Assembly (NCBI RefSeq): GCF_013373795.3
Contig: NZ_CP088022.1
Location: 2,046,001-2,110,000 of the forward strand
Length of the DNA stretch: 64,000 bases
Direction: 5' to 3'
From: Bradyrhizobium quebecense
GTDB lineage: Bacteria; Pseudomonadota; Alphaproteobacteria; Rhizobiales; Xanthobacteraceae
The notes under the pieces were generated by a model. It was not told where the DNA came from and did no database searches. It saw nothing but the letters and a program-made list of their open reading frames with translations. The translations under genes and the position numbers were made by a program. Positions 45,590-55,164 of the stretch are shown here, piece after piece (the stretch's first letter is position 1; each line of letters starts with the position of its first letter).

Positions 45590-45604
45590 TTATGCTACGC
45601 ATAA
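45590..45604. promoter_or_regulatory. LysR-type box
   Basis: TTATG-CTACG-CATAA is a perfect 5-bp-arm dyad of the T-N11-A kind, in the 99-bp space between the divergent LysR and GNAT genes. It probably binds the LysR regulator. Confidence 0.65.
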
Positions 45605-45677
45605 ACTGTCAAAGCTTCACTTATATAACGCGAGGGCGCATGCTCGGGCAATGTTGATGGCTCGGGTGAGAGACGGA

Positions 45678-46235
45678 ATGACGGCAGGCAGCAACGGCGT
45701 CGTGGTGCGCGACGCAGCGGACGACGACATGATTGGCGTGCAGGGCATCTACGCCCATCACGTGCTCAACGGACTGGCGACCTTCGAGGAGGTGCCGCCG
45801 ACGGTGGACGAGATGCGCAGCCGCCGGAACGCGGTGGTGGCCGCGGGCTTGCCGTATCTGGTGGCTGAGGTTGATGGCCGGGTCGCCGGCTATTGCTATG
45901 CGACGTCGTATCGGCCGCGGCCGGCCTATCGCCACACCATCGAGGACTCGGTCTACGTGTCCGACGGGCTGCACGGCCGCGGTATCGGCGTGGCGCTGCT
46001 TCAGGGCTTGATCGCGCGCACCGAAGCGGGGCCGTGGCGGCAGATGCTGGCGGTGATCGGCAACAGCGGCAACGCCGGATCGATCGCGCTTCAACGTCGC
46101 ATGGGCTTCGAGATGGTCGGGACGCTGAGATCGGTCGGCTTCAAGCTGGGGCAATGGGTCGACACCGTGCTGATGCAGCGGCCGCTTGGGCCGGGCGCCT
46201 CCACGCTTCCTGCGGAGAGGGAATTGCCACGGTGA
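45678..46235 (+). CDS. GNAT N-acetyltransferase, phosphinothricin/methionine-sulfone type
   Basis: A 185-residue GNAT enzyme. VRDAADDDMIGVQGIYAHHV and GLATFEEVPPT near the N-terminus, YCYATSYRPRPAYRHTIEDS in the middle, and the acetyl-CoA loop SDGLHGRGIGVALLQGLI are hallmarks of the PAT/Bar and MddA group, which acetylates glutamine-analogue amino acids such as methionine sulfone. ATG 45678 has GAGACGG upstream; ATG 45651 and 45657 are in frame. It overlaps the next gene by the 4-bp GTGA. Confidence 0.88.
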   Translation: MTAGSNGVVVRDAADDDMIGVQGIYAHHVLNGLATFEEVPPTVDEMRSRRNAVVAAGLPYLVAEVDGRVAGYCYATSYRPRPAYRHTIEDSVYVSDGLHGRGIGVALLQGLIARTEAGPWRQMLAVIGNSGNAGSIALQRRMGFEMVGTLRSVGFKLGQWVDTVLMQRPLGPGASTLPAERELPR

Positions 46236-47431
46236 TCGCCCGCCGCGTCGTGGCCGCCCTCGGGCTGGCTCAACTGATCTCGTGGGGTGCCACCTACTAT
46301 CTGATCGGCGGCTTCGGCGAGCAGATCGCCGCGGATCTCGGCTGGGGGCGCGACATCGTCTACGGCGGCTTCGCCGCGGCGCTGCTGGCGATGGGCGTGG
46401 CGTCACCGCTTGCGGGGAGATGGGTGGACAGAAGCGGCGGCCGCGAGGTCATGGTCGCAGGTGCTGTGATCAACGCGCTCGGCTGCGCCGGTCTCGCGGT
46501 CTCGCATCAGATCTCGACCTATTTCGCATCCTGGATCGTGCTCGGCCTCGGCATGCGGCTGACGCTCTACGATGCGGCGTTCGCGGCGCTGGCCCGGATC
46601 GGCGGACCGGAGGCGCGCCGCGCGATGTCCGGGATCACCTTGCTCGGTGGCCTGGCGGCCACGGTATTCTGGCCGCTCGGCCACACGCTCTCGGAACAGT
46701 TCGGCTGGCGCGTCGCGGTGCTGGTTTATGCCGGGCTCGCACTGCTGACGGTCCCGCTGCATCTGCTGATCCCGAACAAGCGGTTTGCCGGCGTGCCGAG
46801 CTCCATGGCGCCGGCATCCAAGCAACCGCGCGCCGCCAGCCGCCGGCAGCTCGTGGCGGCCGGCGGGCTCTATGCCGTCATCATGACGGGCGCGAATTTC
46901 CTCAATGCCGGCATGTCCGCGCACATGATCGCGGTGCTCGCCGGGCTCGGGCTCACCGTCACTGTGGCGGTATGGATCGCCACGCTTCGGGGCATTGGGC
47001 AATCCGCCGCGCGTCTCTGTGAGGTCCTGTTCGGTGCACGGCTCGATCCGCTCGCGCTCAATATGATGGCCTGCCTGATCATGCCGCTGTCGTTCATCGC
47101 CGGTCTGTTCAGCGGAACGTCGAAGGAGATGGCGATCGCCTTCGCGCTGCTCTACGGCGCCTGCAACGGCATTCTGACCATCACCAGGGGAACGCTGCCG
47201 CTGATCCTGTTCGATCATCGCAGCTATGGCACGCTGGTCGGCCGGCTCATCGTTCCGAGCTTCATCCTGCCCGCGGCGGCGCCGCTGGTCTATGCGATCG
47301 TGATCGACCGGTACGGCGATGCCAGCGCGCTCTATCTCTCCACCGGCCTTGCCGTGACGACGTTGCTCGCGGCCGCGATGCTGAAGGTGATGTTCCCAGA
47401 CCTTCGTGAGTTCAAGGACTCGCTGCGATGA
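46232..47431 (+). CDS. MFS transporter coupled to the GNAT gene
   Basis: A 399-residue, 12-helix MFS protein: LGLAQLISWGATYYLIGGFG in helix 1 and the motif A loop PLAGRWVDRSGGREVMV. ISWGATYY helices of this sort occur in the NreB/RhmT-like unassigned MFS group. GTG 46232 is the start, since GTGA overlaps the GNAT stop codon; the longer frame runs through the GNAT gene. The pair suggests acetylation followed by export of a small amino-acid-like toxin, by inference. Confidence 0.87.
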   Translation: MIARRVVAALGLAQLISWGATYYLIGGFGEQIAADLGWGRDIVYGGFAAALLAMGVASPLAGRWVDRSGGREVMVAGAVINALGCAGLAVSHQISTYFASWIVLGLGMRLTLYDAAFAALARIGGPEARRAMSGITLLGGLAATVFWPLGHTLSEQFGWRVAVLVYAGLALLTVPLHLLIPNKRFAGVPSSMAPASKQPRAASRRQLVAAGGLYAVIMTGANFLNAGMSAHMIAVLAGLGLTVTVAVWIATLRGIGQSAARLCEVLFGARLDPLALNMMACLIMPLSFIAGLFSGTSKEMAIAFALLYGACNGILTITRGTLPLILFDHRSYGTLVGRLIVPSFILPAAAPLVYAIVIDRYGDASALYLSTGLAVTTLLAAAMLKVMFPDLREFKDSLR

Positions 47432-47480
47432 GCAGCGCAAGTTATCCTGTTGCAAAACCAGATAAGGGAGGAAGAAGAAC

Positions 47481-48944
47481 ATGGTGCCGTCGACCAAGAC
47501 CCGCGTCGCTGCGTTGGCTCTTGCCGCGCTGCTGTCCTGTGCCGGAGCGGGACAGGCGCGCGCCGAGCAGCCGGGCGACCGGACGGTTGCGCTGCTCAAG
47601 AAGCTGATCTCCTTCGATACCTCGAACGGTCCGGGCGATACGCGGGCGCTTGCCGAATACCTGAAGTCGCAATTCGCGCCGCTCGGCGCCGAGGTGGATG
47701 TCTTCGTCGCCCCGAACGGCAAGGCCGCGCATTTCATCGCGCGGCTGCGCGGCGACGGTTCGCGGAAACCGGTGCTGCTGGCGGCGCATGCCGACGTCGT
47801 TCCGGTCGAGCGAGATAAGTGGACCGTGGAGCCGTTCGCCGGCGTCGAGAAGGACGGCTTCGTCTACGGGCGCGGCGCGATGGACTTCAAGGGCGGGCTC
47901 GCCGTCTTCGCCAGCGCGGTGATGCGGCTCGCGGAGGAGAAGACGCCGCTGTCACGCGACGTGATCTTCCTCGCCGAAGCCGATGAGGAGCAGGGGCAGT
48001 ACAGCACGGTGTGGCTGGCGAAGAACCATTGGGACAAGATTGACGCGGAATTCGCGTTGAACGAAGGCGGCTATGTGCTGCAGGAGCGCGACGGCACGGT
48101 GCGCCAGATCAACGTCACGACGGCGGAAAAGCTCTCGGCGACCTTCGCCTTGAAGGCGACCGGTCCCTCCGGTCATTCCTCGCGGCCATTCCCGGCGGGT
48201 GCGATGGCCAACGACCGCCTGATCGCGGCGCTGGCCAAGCTCGCGGCGCACGATCCGGCCGTCAAGCTGGTGCCGGCGACCGAAGCCTATTTCAAGGCGT
48301 TGCTTCCGATCAGTTCGGAACAGACGGCAGCCGATATCAAGCAGCTATTGGCCGCCAAGGACCAGAGCGATCTCGACGCGGCCGGAAAGAAACTGGTCGC
48401 CGACAATCCCAAGGACAGCCTGCTGCTGCACGCGCTGCTGCGCGACACCATGGTGATCACGATGATCGACGCCGGCATCAAGCCCAATGTCATCCCCGGT
48501 GACGCCAAGGCGGTCGTGAACACGCGGCTGCTGCCGGGCACCACCACGGATCAGATGATCGAGGAGATCAAGCGTGTGATCGGCGATCCCGGCATCGAAG
48601 TCAGCATCGTGACGTTGCTGTCGCAACAGGATGCGCGGGACGCATACTTGATGCGCTCCAAGATCCCGGCGTCACCTATCAATACCGAGCTCTATGCAGC
48701 GCTGGACCGCAACGCGAAGCGGGTCTGGAAGGACGCCGTCCTGGTGCCGACGATGTTCGAGGCGGGGACCGACGCCATCGCCTGGCGCGAGCGCAACGTG
48801 CCGGTCTACGGCATCTATCCGTATCCGCTCGACGATGACATCCTGAGCCGGATGCATGGCAACGACGAAAGGATCGGTGTCGAGGCCATCAAGCAGGGGG
48901 CGGAGTGGGTCTACAACACGCTTCGCGAGGTCGCGAAGAAGTAG
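47481..48944 (+). CDS. Exported M20/M25/M40 family metallopeptidase
   Basis: A 487-residue protein with a signal peptide (RVAALALAALLSCAGAGQARA, residues 8-28), so periplasmic. Metal ligands follow the M20 order: His103 and Asp105 in AAHADVVP, Asp135 in GRGAMDFKGG, catalytic and metal glutamates in AEADEEQG (169-170) and a final His in SRMHGNDER. Members cleave dipeptides or N-acyl amino acids. AGGGAGG precedes ATG 47481. It follows the MFS gene by 49 bp and may be in the same operon; an N-acyl amino acid deacylase would fit the upstream acetyltransferase only loosely. Confidence 0.9.
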   Translation: MVPSTKTRVAALALAALLSCAGAGQARAEQPGDRTVALLKKLISFDTSNGPGDTRALAEYLKSQFAPLGAEVDVFVAPNGKAAHFIARLRGDGSRKPVLLAAHADVVPVERDKWTVEPFAGVEKDGFVYGRGAMDFKGGLAVFASAVMRLAEEKTPLSRDVIFLAEADEEQGQYSTVWLAKNHWDKIDAEFALNEGGYVLQERDGTVRQINVTTAEKLSATFALKATGPSGHSSRPFPAGAMANDRLIAALAKLAAHDPAVKLVPATEAYFKALLPISSEQTAADIKQLLAAKDQSDLDAAGKKLVADNPKDSLLLHALLRDTMVITMIDAGIKPNVIPGDAKAVVNTRLLPGTTTDQMIEEIKRVIGDPGIEVSIVTLLSQQDARDAYLMRSKIPASPINTELYAALDRNAKRVWKDAVLVPTMFEAGTDAIAWRERNVPVYGIYPYPLDDDILSRMHGNDERIGVEAIKQGAEWVYNTLREVAKK

Positions 48945-48947
48945 AGG

Positions 48948-49457
48948 TCACAGCGAGAGGTAGTTGCCGAGGAAGTCACGCTTGCCGAGCGGCACGCCGC
49001 GATGGCGCAGGATGGCGTAGGCGGTCGTGACGTGGAAGAACAGGCTCGGCAGCGCGAAGCCGTACAGATAACGCGCTGCCGGCATCGGCGGGACGCCGAA
49101 GGGCAAAATGACGATGCGTTCCGCCGCTCGGTCGAATGCCCGAACCGGGAGCGTGTCGATGTAGTCGAGCGTTCGCGAGATCCGGACGTTGGCCTCGGCG
49201 AGGCTCTGTTCGTCGTCGGCAAAGGGCGGAGGTTCGAGACCGGCGAGCCGCCCGGCGGCGCCCTTGGCGTGATCGCTGGCCCGTTGCACCTGGCCGACCA
49301 GCGTCAGCATGTCGGGCGCCAGCCGTGCCGCCAGCATGGCGTCGGGATCGAGACCGCGTTCGCGGGCGTGGGCCTCGCCCTTGCGCAGCAGATCGGCAAG
49401 CGTGTCGAGCATCTGTCGGAACACCGGAACCGAGGCGTCGTATAACGGGGCGTTCAT
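48948..49457 (-). CDS. DUF1993 family protein
   Basis: A 169-residue, largely helical protein of the DUF1993 group: YDASVPVFRQMLDTLADLLR opens it, LAPDMLTLVGQVQRASDHAK follows, and FHVTTAYAILRHRGVPLGKRDF closes it with the conserved His. The fold is DinB-like; function unknown. Only 3 bp separate it from the convergent peptidase gene. It lies 20 bp beyond the DHA2 transporter on the same strand and could be cotranscribed. Confidence 0.85.
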   Translation of the reverse strand: MNAPLYDASVPVFRQMLDTLADLLRKGEAHARERGLDPDAMLAARLAPDMLTLVGQVQRASDHAKGAAGRLAGLEPPPFADDEQSLAEANVRISRTLDYIDTLPVRAFDRAAERIVILPFGVPPMPAARYLYGFALPSLFFHVTTAYAILRHRGVPLGKRDFLGNYLSL

Positions 49458-49477
49458 GGAATTGTCCTCGTCTCAAC

Positions 49478-50914
49478 TCAAGCCGAAGGCTCGCGCGGCA
49501 GCCACAGCGATAGCCAGCCGCCGAGCGCCAGCAGCGCGACATTGCAGCCGAGCGCGACCGTGAAGGCGTGCGCGTAATCGTCGGCCTGCGGATGCGGCCC
49601 GAGCAGGCTGTAGAACACGCCGCCGATGATGGCGACGCCAAGTGCGGCACCGATCTGGAAGGTCGAGATCATCATCCCCGATGCCAGACCCGCATGGCGC
49701 GGATCAATGCTGCCGATCACGGCCTTGATGACCGACGGCATCACGGTGCCGAAGCCGAGCCCGCCGCAGATCAGGCCGAATTCAACGCTTTGTGGCAGCG
49801 TGCCACTGATCGACAGCATCACGACACCGAAGCCGATGACCTGGAGCGCGAAGCCCAGCGTCAGCGTGCGCGCGCCGAGCCATTGCATCACCAGTGACGA
49901 CACCAGCGAACTCACGAAGAAGCCGGTGGCAAAGGGCAGGGTGGCGAGGCCGGCCGCCAGCGGTGAAAAATGCAGCCCGCTTTGCAGGTAGATCGCAAAG
50001 GTCAGGTAGAACGACGACAGCATGTAGAAGGCGAGCGCCATCACCAGCCCGATGACGAAATCGCTGTTGCGCAGCAGATGCAGTGCGACCAGCGGGTCGC
50101 CGCCGCTGGCTTTTAGGCGCGCCTCGAAGCGCACGAAGGCAGCGAGCATCAGCGGAGAGGCCAGCAGCATCGCGACGATCCAGGCCGGCCAGCCGGATTC
50201 CCTTCCCTCGATCAGCGGATAGACCAGGAAGCCCAGCGTGAGCGACAGCAGGATGACGCCGCCGATGTCGAGCCGTTGTGCATGCTCGGCGCGCGAGTCG
50301 GTCAGGAACAGCAGTCCGCCGATGAACGCGGCGAGGCCGATCGGCACGTTGATGAGGAAGATCGCCTGCCAGGCCAGCCCAAGCGGATGGGCCGAGACCA
50401 GGACGCCGCCGAGCACCTGGCCGCAGATGTTGGCAAGACCGAACGTCGCGCCGTAGAAACCGAGCGCGCGGCCCTGTTCGGCCGCCGGAAACAGCACGCG
50501 GATCGAGGCGAGCACCTGCGGCGCCATCACGGTCGCGGTGAGGCCTTGCAGGATCCGCCCGGCGACCAGCACGTCCGGCGACCAGGCAACGCCGCACAGC
50601 ACCGATGCGATCGTGAAGCCGGCAACGCCGGTCAGGAACATGCGCCTGCGGCCGAGCAGGTCGCCGAGCCGGCCGCCCGTGATCAGGAATACCGCGTAGG
50701 TCGCGGCATAGGCCGAGATCACGAACTGCACCTCGCTCGCCGTCGCGCCGAGATTGTCGCGAATGGCCGGCAGTGCGAGGTTGACGACGTTGAAGTCGAG
50801 GATCGGCAGGAAGGCGCCGGTGAGCAGTACGGGCAGCGCCAGCCATCGCCGCGGGTCGACCGTTGCCGGCCGCGTGTCGTGCAATTGCAACGTCTCGGTG
50901 GTCTCGCTTGTCAC
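49478..50914 (-). CDS. MFS transporter, DHA2 family
   Basis: A 478-residue protein with about 14 hydrophobic helices. LDFNVVNLALPAIRDNLG in helix 1, GGRLGDLLGRRRMFL (motif A) and GRILQGLTATVMAPQVLASI (motif C region) mark drug/proton antiporters. GTG 50914 (from VTSETTETLQLH) with GGAGCTGG upstream is the start; the longer frame runs into the LysR gene. It is divergent from the LysR gene, 124 bp away, the usual layout for a LysR-controlled efflux pump. Confidence 0.9.
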   Translation of the reverse strand: MTSETTETLQLHDTRPATVDPRRWLALPVLLTGAFLPILDFNVVNLALPAIRDNLGATASEVQFVISAYAATYAVFLITGGRLGDLLGRRRMFLTGVAGFTIASVLCGVAWSPDVLVAGRILQGLTATVMAPQVLASIRVLFPAAEQGRALGFYGATFGLANICGQVLGGVLVSAHPLGLAWQAIFLINVPIGLAAFIGGLLFLTDSRAEHAQRLDIGGVILLSLTLGFLVYPLIEGRESGWPAWIVAMLLASPLMLAAFVRFEARLKASGGDPLVALHLLRNSDFVIGLVMALAFYMLSSFYLTFAIYLQSGLHFSPLAAGLATLPFATGFFVSSLVSSLVMQWLGARTLTLGFALQVIGFGVVMLSISGTLPQSVEFGLICGGLGFGTVMPSVIKAVIGSIDPRHAGLASGMMISTFQIGAALGVAIIGGVFYSLLGPHPQADDYAHAFTVALGCNVALLALGGWLSLWLPREPSA

Positions 50915-51038
50915 CCGCCAGCTCCTCTGCGTTGCCGGCGCGGCGCACGAGGTGCGCCGGTCTGCCGAACATTTCGGGAAGATGGCCTTTCTGTTTGTGA
51001 TAAGGTATTCGCGGACTCTGCTAATCGAGTTTGCAAAA

Positions 51039-51950
51039 ATGAACAGCCCGCTGGACTGGAATGATCTTCGCCTCGTTCTCGCCGTCGCGCGCGAAGGCAG
51101 CCTGTCCGGGGCGGCGCGCAGACTGGGCGTCACGCATTCGACGGTGTTTCGCCGCCTCGGCGCGATCGAAGCAGCGATCGGCACGCGCCTGTTCGAGCGC
51201 TTCCGCGATGGCTACGCGCCGACACCGGCCGGCGAGACCGCGGCGGCGTCGGCGGCCCGGCTCGAGGACGAGGTGCTCGCGCTCGAGCGCAGGCTGGCGG
51301 GACAGGACTTGAGGCCGTCAGGCCCGGTCCGGATCACGACGACGGATACGCTCGCCGCGGTGCTGATGCGGCATCTGCCCGCAATGCGCATCGCGCATCC
51401 GGAGATCCAGCCGGAGATCATCATCTCGAATGCGATGGCGAACCTGACGCGCCGCGAGGCCGAGATCGCGATCCGGCCGACGCCGGCGCCGTCCGAACTG
51501 CTGGTCGGGCGGCGCGTTGCCGATATTGCCCATGCGGTCTACGGATCGCGGGGCTATCTCGCCCGGCATGATGACAAGGATCTGTCCGCACACGACTGGA
51601 TCGGGCTCGACGATGCGCTGGCGGCAACCGTGATCGCCGGCTGGATGCGCGAGAACCTGCGCTCGGCGCGCTTCGCCTGCCGCGTCGACGCGCTTCCGGC
51701 GCTGCGCGATGCCGCGGCCGCGGGACTGGGGCTTGCGTTGCTTCCCTGCTATGTCGGCGATCTCGCGCCCGCGCTGCGCCGCCTGACGCCCAAGGCGCTC
51801 GCCGAGCCGCGATCGGCGCTGTGGCTGTTGACGCATGACGATCTCAAGCGCACCGCGCGCATCCGCGCCACGCTGGAGTTTTTGGCCAAGGCGCTCGCAT
51901 CGGAGCGCGCGCTGTTCGAGGGAAGGCGAGCCGGCCGCGCGCGGCGATAG
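51039..51950 (+). CDS. LysR-type transcriptional regulator
   Basis: A 303-residue regulator: LDWNDLRLVLAVAREGSLSG at 5-24 and THSTVFRRLGAIEAAIGTRL form the DNA-binding domain. Effector domain from SGPVRITTTDTLAAVL; AAAGLGLALLPCYVGD near residue 240. It is most like the group that includes the regulator at 34701. ATG 51039 is used. It is divergent from the DHA2 transporter at 49478-50914 and converges on another LysR. Confidence 0.92.
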   Translation: MNSPLDWNDLRLVLAVAREGSLSGAARRLGVTHSTVFRRLGAIEAAIGTRLFERFRDGYAPTPAGETAAASAARLEDEVLALERRLAGQDLRPSGPVRITTTDTLAAVLMRHLPAMRIAHPEIQPEIIISNAMANLTRREAEIAIRPTPAPSELLVGRRVADIAHAVYGSRGYLARHDDKDLSAHDWIGLDDALAATVIAGWMRENLRSARFACRVDALPALRDAAAAGLGLALLPCYVGDLAPALRRLTPKALAEPRSALWLLTHDDLKRTARIRATLEFLAKALASERALFEGRRAGRARR

Positions 51951-51971
51951 CCGACAGGGGACGCGGACCGT

Positions 51972-52883
51972 TCACATCTCGAGTACTTCTGCCGGGATGG
52001 TCTGTGTCGTGCGATCCGCAGGCAACCGATGATGCTCGCGAAACGCACTGACGATGGTCTTCAGTGCGGCGCGGGATCTCGCATCCGAGAGCGCGGACAG
52101 CAGCACGATCTCGGAGGGCGGCAGGGCAGGCAGGCCGAACCGCCGGCTGACCTCGATCGTTCCGGCAGGCGCAAGCCGGCAGGAGAACACCGACGTGGCA
52201 AGGCCGGCGGCCACCGCATCGGCGACCGCAAAGGATCCGCAGCCGAGGAAGCTTTCCGTCCACGGGATGCCCGCTGCCGCGAGCGCGCGCGTCGCAATGT
52301 TGAGCACGCCGCAGGATGGCGAGGAGGCGGCCAGGCGCAGCGGCTCGCCCGCGCGATGGACAAAGTCCGGCGTCGCGAACCAGCCATAGTGGTCCGTCGT
52401 CAGCATCTCGCCGTCGCGGCCGTCGTCCTCGCGGCGGATGATGGCGGCATCGATGTCGCCGCGATCGAAGGCGGTGAGGAGATCGCGGGAATCGTCGAGC
52501 CGGACCTGGATGGTGAGCGCCGGATCGTGTGCGTGGAGCCGCGCCAGCAGGGTTGGAACCTCGGCGCCTCCGACATGGGTGGCAATGCCGAGCGAGAAGC
52601 GGCGTGGCCGTGCCGGCGACAGCCCCGCGACCGCGCGATCATGTGCGGCGAGCAGCTCGCGTGCGGGCGCGAGGAACGCCGCGCCCTGTGCTGACAGGCG
52701 CACCAGCCGCGGTGTGCGCTCGATCAGTCTTTGGCCGACCTGGCTCTCGAGCCGCTTCAGCTTGACGCTGATCGCGCCCTGCGTGGTGCCGAGCGTCTCG
52801 GCTGCGCGCGTAAAACTCCTGAGGTCGGCGATGGTCACGAAGGTCTTCACGGCATCGACGTCGAGCGTGGTCATGTCAGTCAT
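51972..52883 (-). CDS. LysR-type transcriptional regulator
   Basis: A 303-residue regulator: VDAVKTFVTIADLRSFTRAA at 9-28 and GTTQGAISVKLKRLESQVG are the helix-turn-helix. Effector domain from RRFSLGIATHVGGAEVP. ATG 52883 is the standard start. It is divergent from the DHA2 transporter at 53089, and a CTAGTCA-N24-TGACTAG dyad (52908-52945) sits between them. Confidence 0.92.
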   Translation of the reverse strand: MTDMTTLDVDAVKTFVTIADLRSFTRAAETLGTTQGAISVKLKRLESQVGQRLIERTPRLVRLSAQGAAFLAPARELLAAHDRAVAGLSPARPRRFSLGIATHVGGAEVPTLLARLHAHDPALTIQVRLDDSRDLLTAFDRGDIDAAIIRREDDGRDGEMLTTDHYGWFATPDFVHRAGEPLRLAASSPSCGVLNIATRALAAAGIPWTESFLGCGSFAVADAVAAGLATSVFSCRLAPAGTIEVSRRFGLPALPPSEIVLLSALSDARSRAALKTIVSAFREHHRLPADRTTQTIPAEVLEM

Positions 52884-53088
52884 CCGGAATTGTTGTCTCT
52901 GAAATATCTAGTCATCCAATTCACCAATGCTCAAGCCGTGACTAGCTTTGCGTTGTGAAGCGCCGCGGCCACCCGATTCCTGCCGTTGCTGCCTCAATAC
53001 ATCGTGAGTCGATCGACCGACGCTGCTGCCAGCACCCTGGCAACAGCGTGCGGTATGCCGTTGGCTTGCCACAACAAAAGGCCTGATC

Positions 53089-54606
53089 ATGTCCACTGAA
53101 CTGAGCCGCCGCGGCGCCGTCGTGTTGTCCGCCGTATGTCTTGCCTGCCTGATGTTTGGATTGGAGATCTCCAGCATCCCCGCGATCCTGCCGACGCTGG
53201 AGCGGGTGCTGCATGCCGACTTCAAGGCGCTGCAATGGATCATGAACGCCTACACGATCGCGGTGACCACGGTGCTGATGGCGATCGGGACGGTGGCCGA
53301 CCGCTATGGGCGCAAGCGCATCTTCTTGGTCGCGATCGCCGCGTTCGGCATCACCTCGCTGATCTGCGGCGTCGCCTCGAGCGTCGAAATGCTGATTATC
53401 GCCCGGTTGCTGCAGGGGCTGAGCGGCGGCGCGCTGTTGATCTGCCAGATCGCCGTGCTGTCGCACGAATTCCAGGGCGGCCGGGTGCGCGCCGTCGCCT
53501 GGGGCTGGTGGGGCGTGATCTTCGGCATCGGCCTCGGCTTCGGGCCGATCATCGGCGGCGCCGTGGTCGCGGTGCTGAGCTGGGAATGGGTGTTTCTGGT
53601 CCACGTGCTGTTCGCAGCCGTCGCGTTCGTGCTTACGATCGGCGGCGTGCATGAATCGAAGGACCCGAAGGCGAGCAGCCTCGACGTCGCCGGCATCGTG
53701 ACGATGTCGCTCGCGGTGTTCTGCCTCGCCTTCTACATCACGCAGGGGCCGGATCTCGGCTTCGTCAGCCCGAAGGGGCTCGCGATCCTCGGCGTCTCCG
53801 CGCTGAGCTTCATCGCATTCCTCGTTGCCGAAAGGATCAGCCGGCGGCCGATGTTCGACTTCTCGGTGTTTCGGATCCCGGCTTTCTCCGGCTCGATCGT
53901 CGGCTCGGCTGCGATGAACCTCAGCTACTGGCCTTTCATGATCTATCTGCCGATCTGGTTTCACGCCGGCCTTGGCTATGACAGCGTGTCCGCCGGCCTT
54001 GCGCTGCTCGCTTACACGCTGCCGACGCTGGTGATGCCGCCCTTCGCCGAGCGCCTGTCGCTGCGTTACCAGCCGGGCCTGATCATTCCGGCCGGTCTGT
54101 TCACCATCGGCATCGGATTCATGCTGATGAAGTTCGGCAGCGCTGCCGCACAGCCCGACTGGCTGACGATGCTGCCGGGCTGCCTGATCGCCGGAATTGG
54201 CCTCGGCATCACCAACACGCCGGTCACCAACACGACGACGGGCTCGGTCTCGAGCGACCGCGCCGGCATGGCCTCCGGCATCGACATGAGCGCGCGGATG
54301 GTCTCGCTTTCAGTCAACATCGCGCTGATGGGCTTCATCCTGGCGAGCGGCGTGCTGGCGCATCTGAAGGCCGTGCTGCCCGCGTTGGACGGCGCGCAGC
54401 TCCGCAGCATCGCGGAGCGGATCGCGGCCGGTGATGCCGCATCCGCGCCGGAGCTGACCGGCCCGATCGTGCATCAGGCGCTGGCGAGCGGCTTTGGCTG
54501 GGTGATGCTCTATGGCGGCATAGGCGCCTGGATCATGGCCGCGTTGAGCTTCTTGATCTTCAACGCTCGGCCGGTGCGGCAGGCCGAAGTTCAGTGCACC
54601 AAGTGA
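53089..54606 (+). CDS. MFS transporter, DHA2 family
   Basis: A 505-residue protein with about 14 hydrophobic helices. FGLEISSIPAILPTLERVLH in helix 1, MAIGTVADRYGRKRIFLVAI (motif A) and ARLLQGLSGGALLICQIAVL (motif C region). A different subgroup from the other two DHA2 proteins here. ATG 53089 starts the protein. It is divergent from the LysR gene at 51972-52883, which is its likely regulator. Confidence 0.9.
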   Translation: MSTELSRRGAVVLSAVCLACLMFGLEISSIPAILPTLERVLHADFKALQWIMNAYTIAVTTVLMAIGTVADRYGRKRIFLVAIAAFGITSLICGVASSVEMLIIARLLQGLSGGALLICQIAVLSHEFQGGRVRAVAWGWWGVIFGIGLGFGPIIGGAVVAVLSWEWVFLVHVLFAAVAFVLTIGGVHESKDPKASSLDVAGIVTMSLAVFCLAFYITQGPDLGFVSPKGLAILGVSALSFIAFLVAERISRRPMFDFSVFRIPAFSGSIVGSAAMNLSYWPFMIYLPIWFHAGLGYDSVSAGLALLAYTLPTLVMPPFAERLSLRYQPGLIIPAGLFTIGIGFMLMKFGSAAAQPDWLTMLPGCLIAGIGLGITNTPVTNTTTGSVSSDRAGMASGIDMSARMVSLSVNIALMGFILASGVLAHLKAVLPALDGAQLRSIAERIAAGDAASAPELTGPIVHQALASGFGWVMLYGGIGAWIMAALSFLIFNARPVRQAEVQCTK

Positions 54607-54659
54607 GCCTGATGTCGCCGCGCTCGCCCCGCGCGACAGGGGCGGGCAGGCAGCGGAGA

Positions 54660-55079
54660 TCACTTCACGAGGGTCAGCAGCGGCTTGTCCTTTTCGACGA
54701 TATAGGTCGCAAGCTCGCTGGCGGTGACGCTGCCGACGTTCCTTGCCGCATGGATCGTACCTGCGGGGATGAACAGCACGTCGCCCGCCTTCAGCGTTGC
54801 CGGCGGTCTGCCGTCGACATCGTATTCGAGCGTGCCGGCGAGCACATAGATGATCTCTTCGCCGGGATGCGTATGCCGGCCGAATGCCTTGCCGGGCGCG
54901 ATGTCGACGCGCACCTGGACGGCTTCGCGTCCGGGTGCGCTGAGGTCATGGCGCTGCAAATCGGTTCGCGTGAACCCGGCCGGCTGCTTCGCCTGGGCCG
55001 TCGGTATCGTCAGGAAACTTCCGGCGATCAGGGCCGCTCTTGCGAGCAGGCGCGTCGCCGTCATCAGCTTGCTGGTCAT
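54660..55079 (-). CDS. Exported cupin-domain protein
   Basis: A 139-residue protein with a signal peptide (ATRLLARAALIAGSFLTIPT, cleavage near TAQA). The cupin domain has RHTHPGEEIIYVLAGTLEYD with two His and a Glu as metal ligands, then GDVLFIPAGTIHAARN with the last His. Periplasmic metal-binding cupin; reaction unknown. ATG 55079 starts it. It lies about 85 bp beyond ohr on the same strand and converges on the DHA2 gene. Confidence 0.85.
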   Translation of the reverse strand: MTSKLMTATRLLARAALIAGSFLTIPTAQAKQPAGFTRTDLQRHDLSAPGREAVQVRVDIAPGKAFGRHTHPGEEIIYVLAGTLEYDVDGRPPATLKAGDVLFIPAGTIHAARNVGSVTASELATYIVEKDKPLLTLVK

Positions 55080-55164
55080 CTTGAGCTCCGGGTTGTCTTC
55101 TGGACTTGTCCGACCGCGGACCGGCCGGCGGCCGGTTCGCGTCGGAAGTTGTCATGCGATGGTC

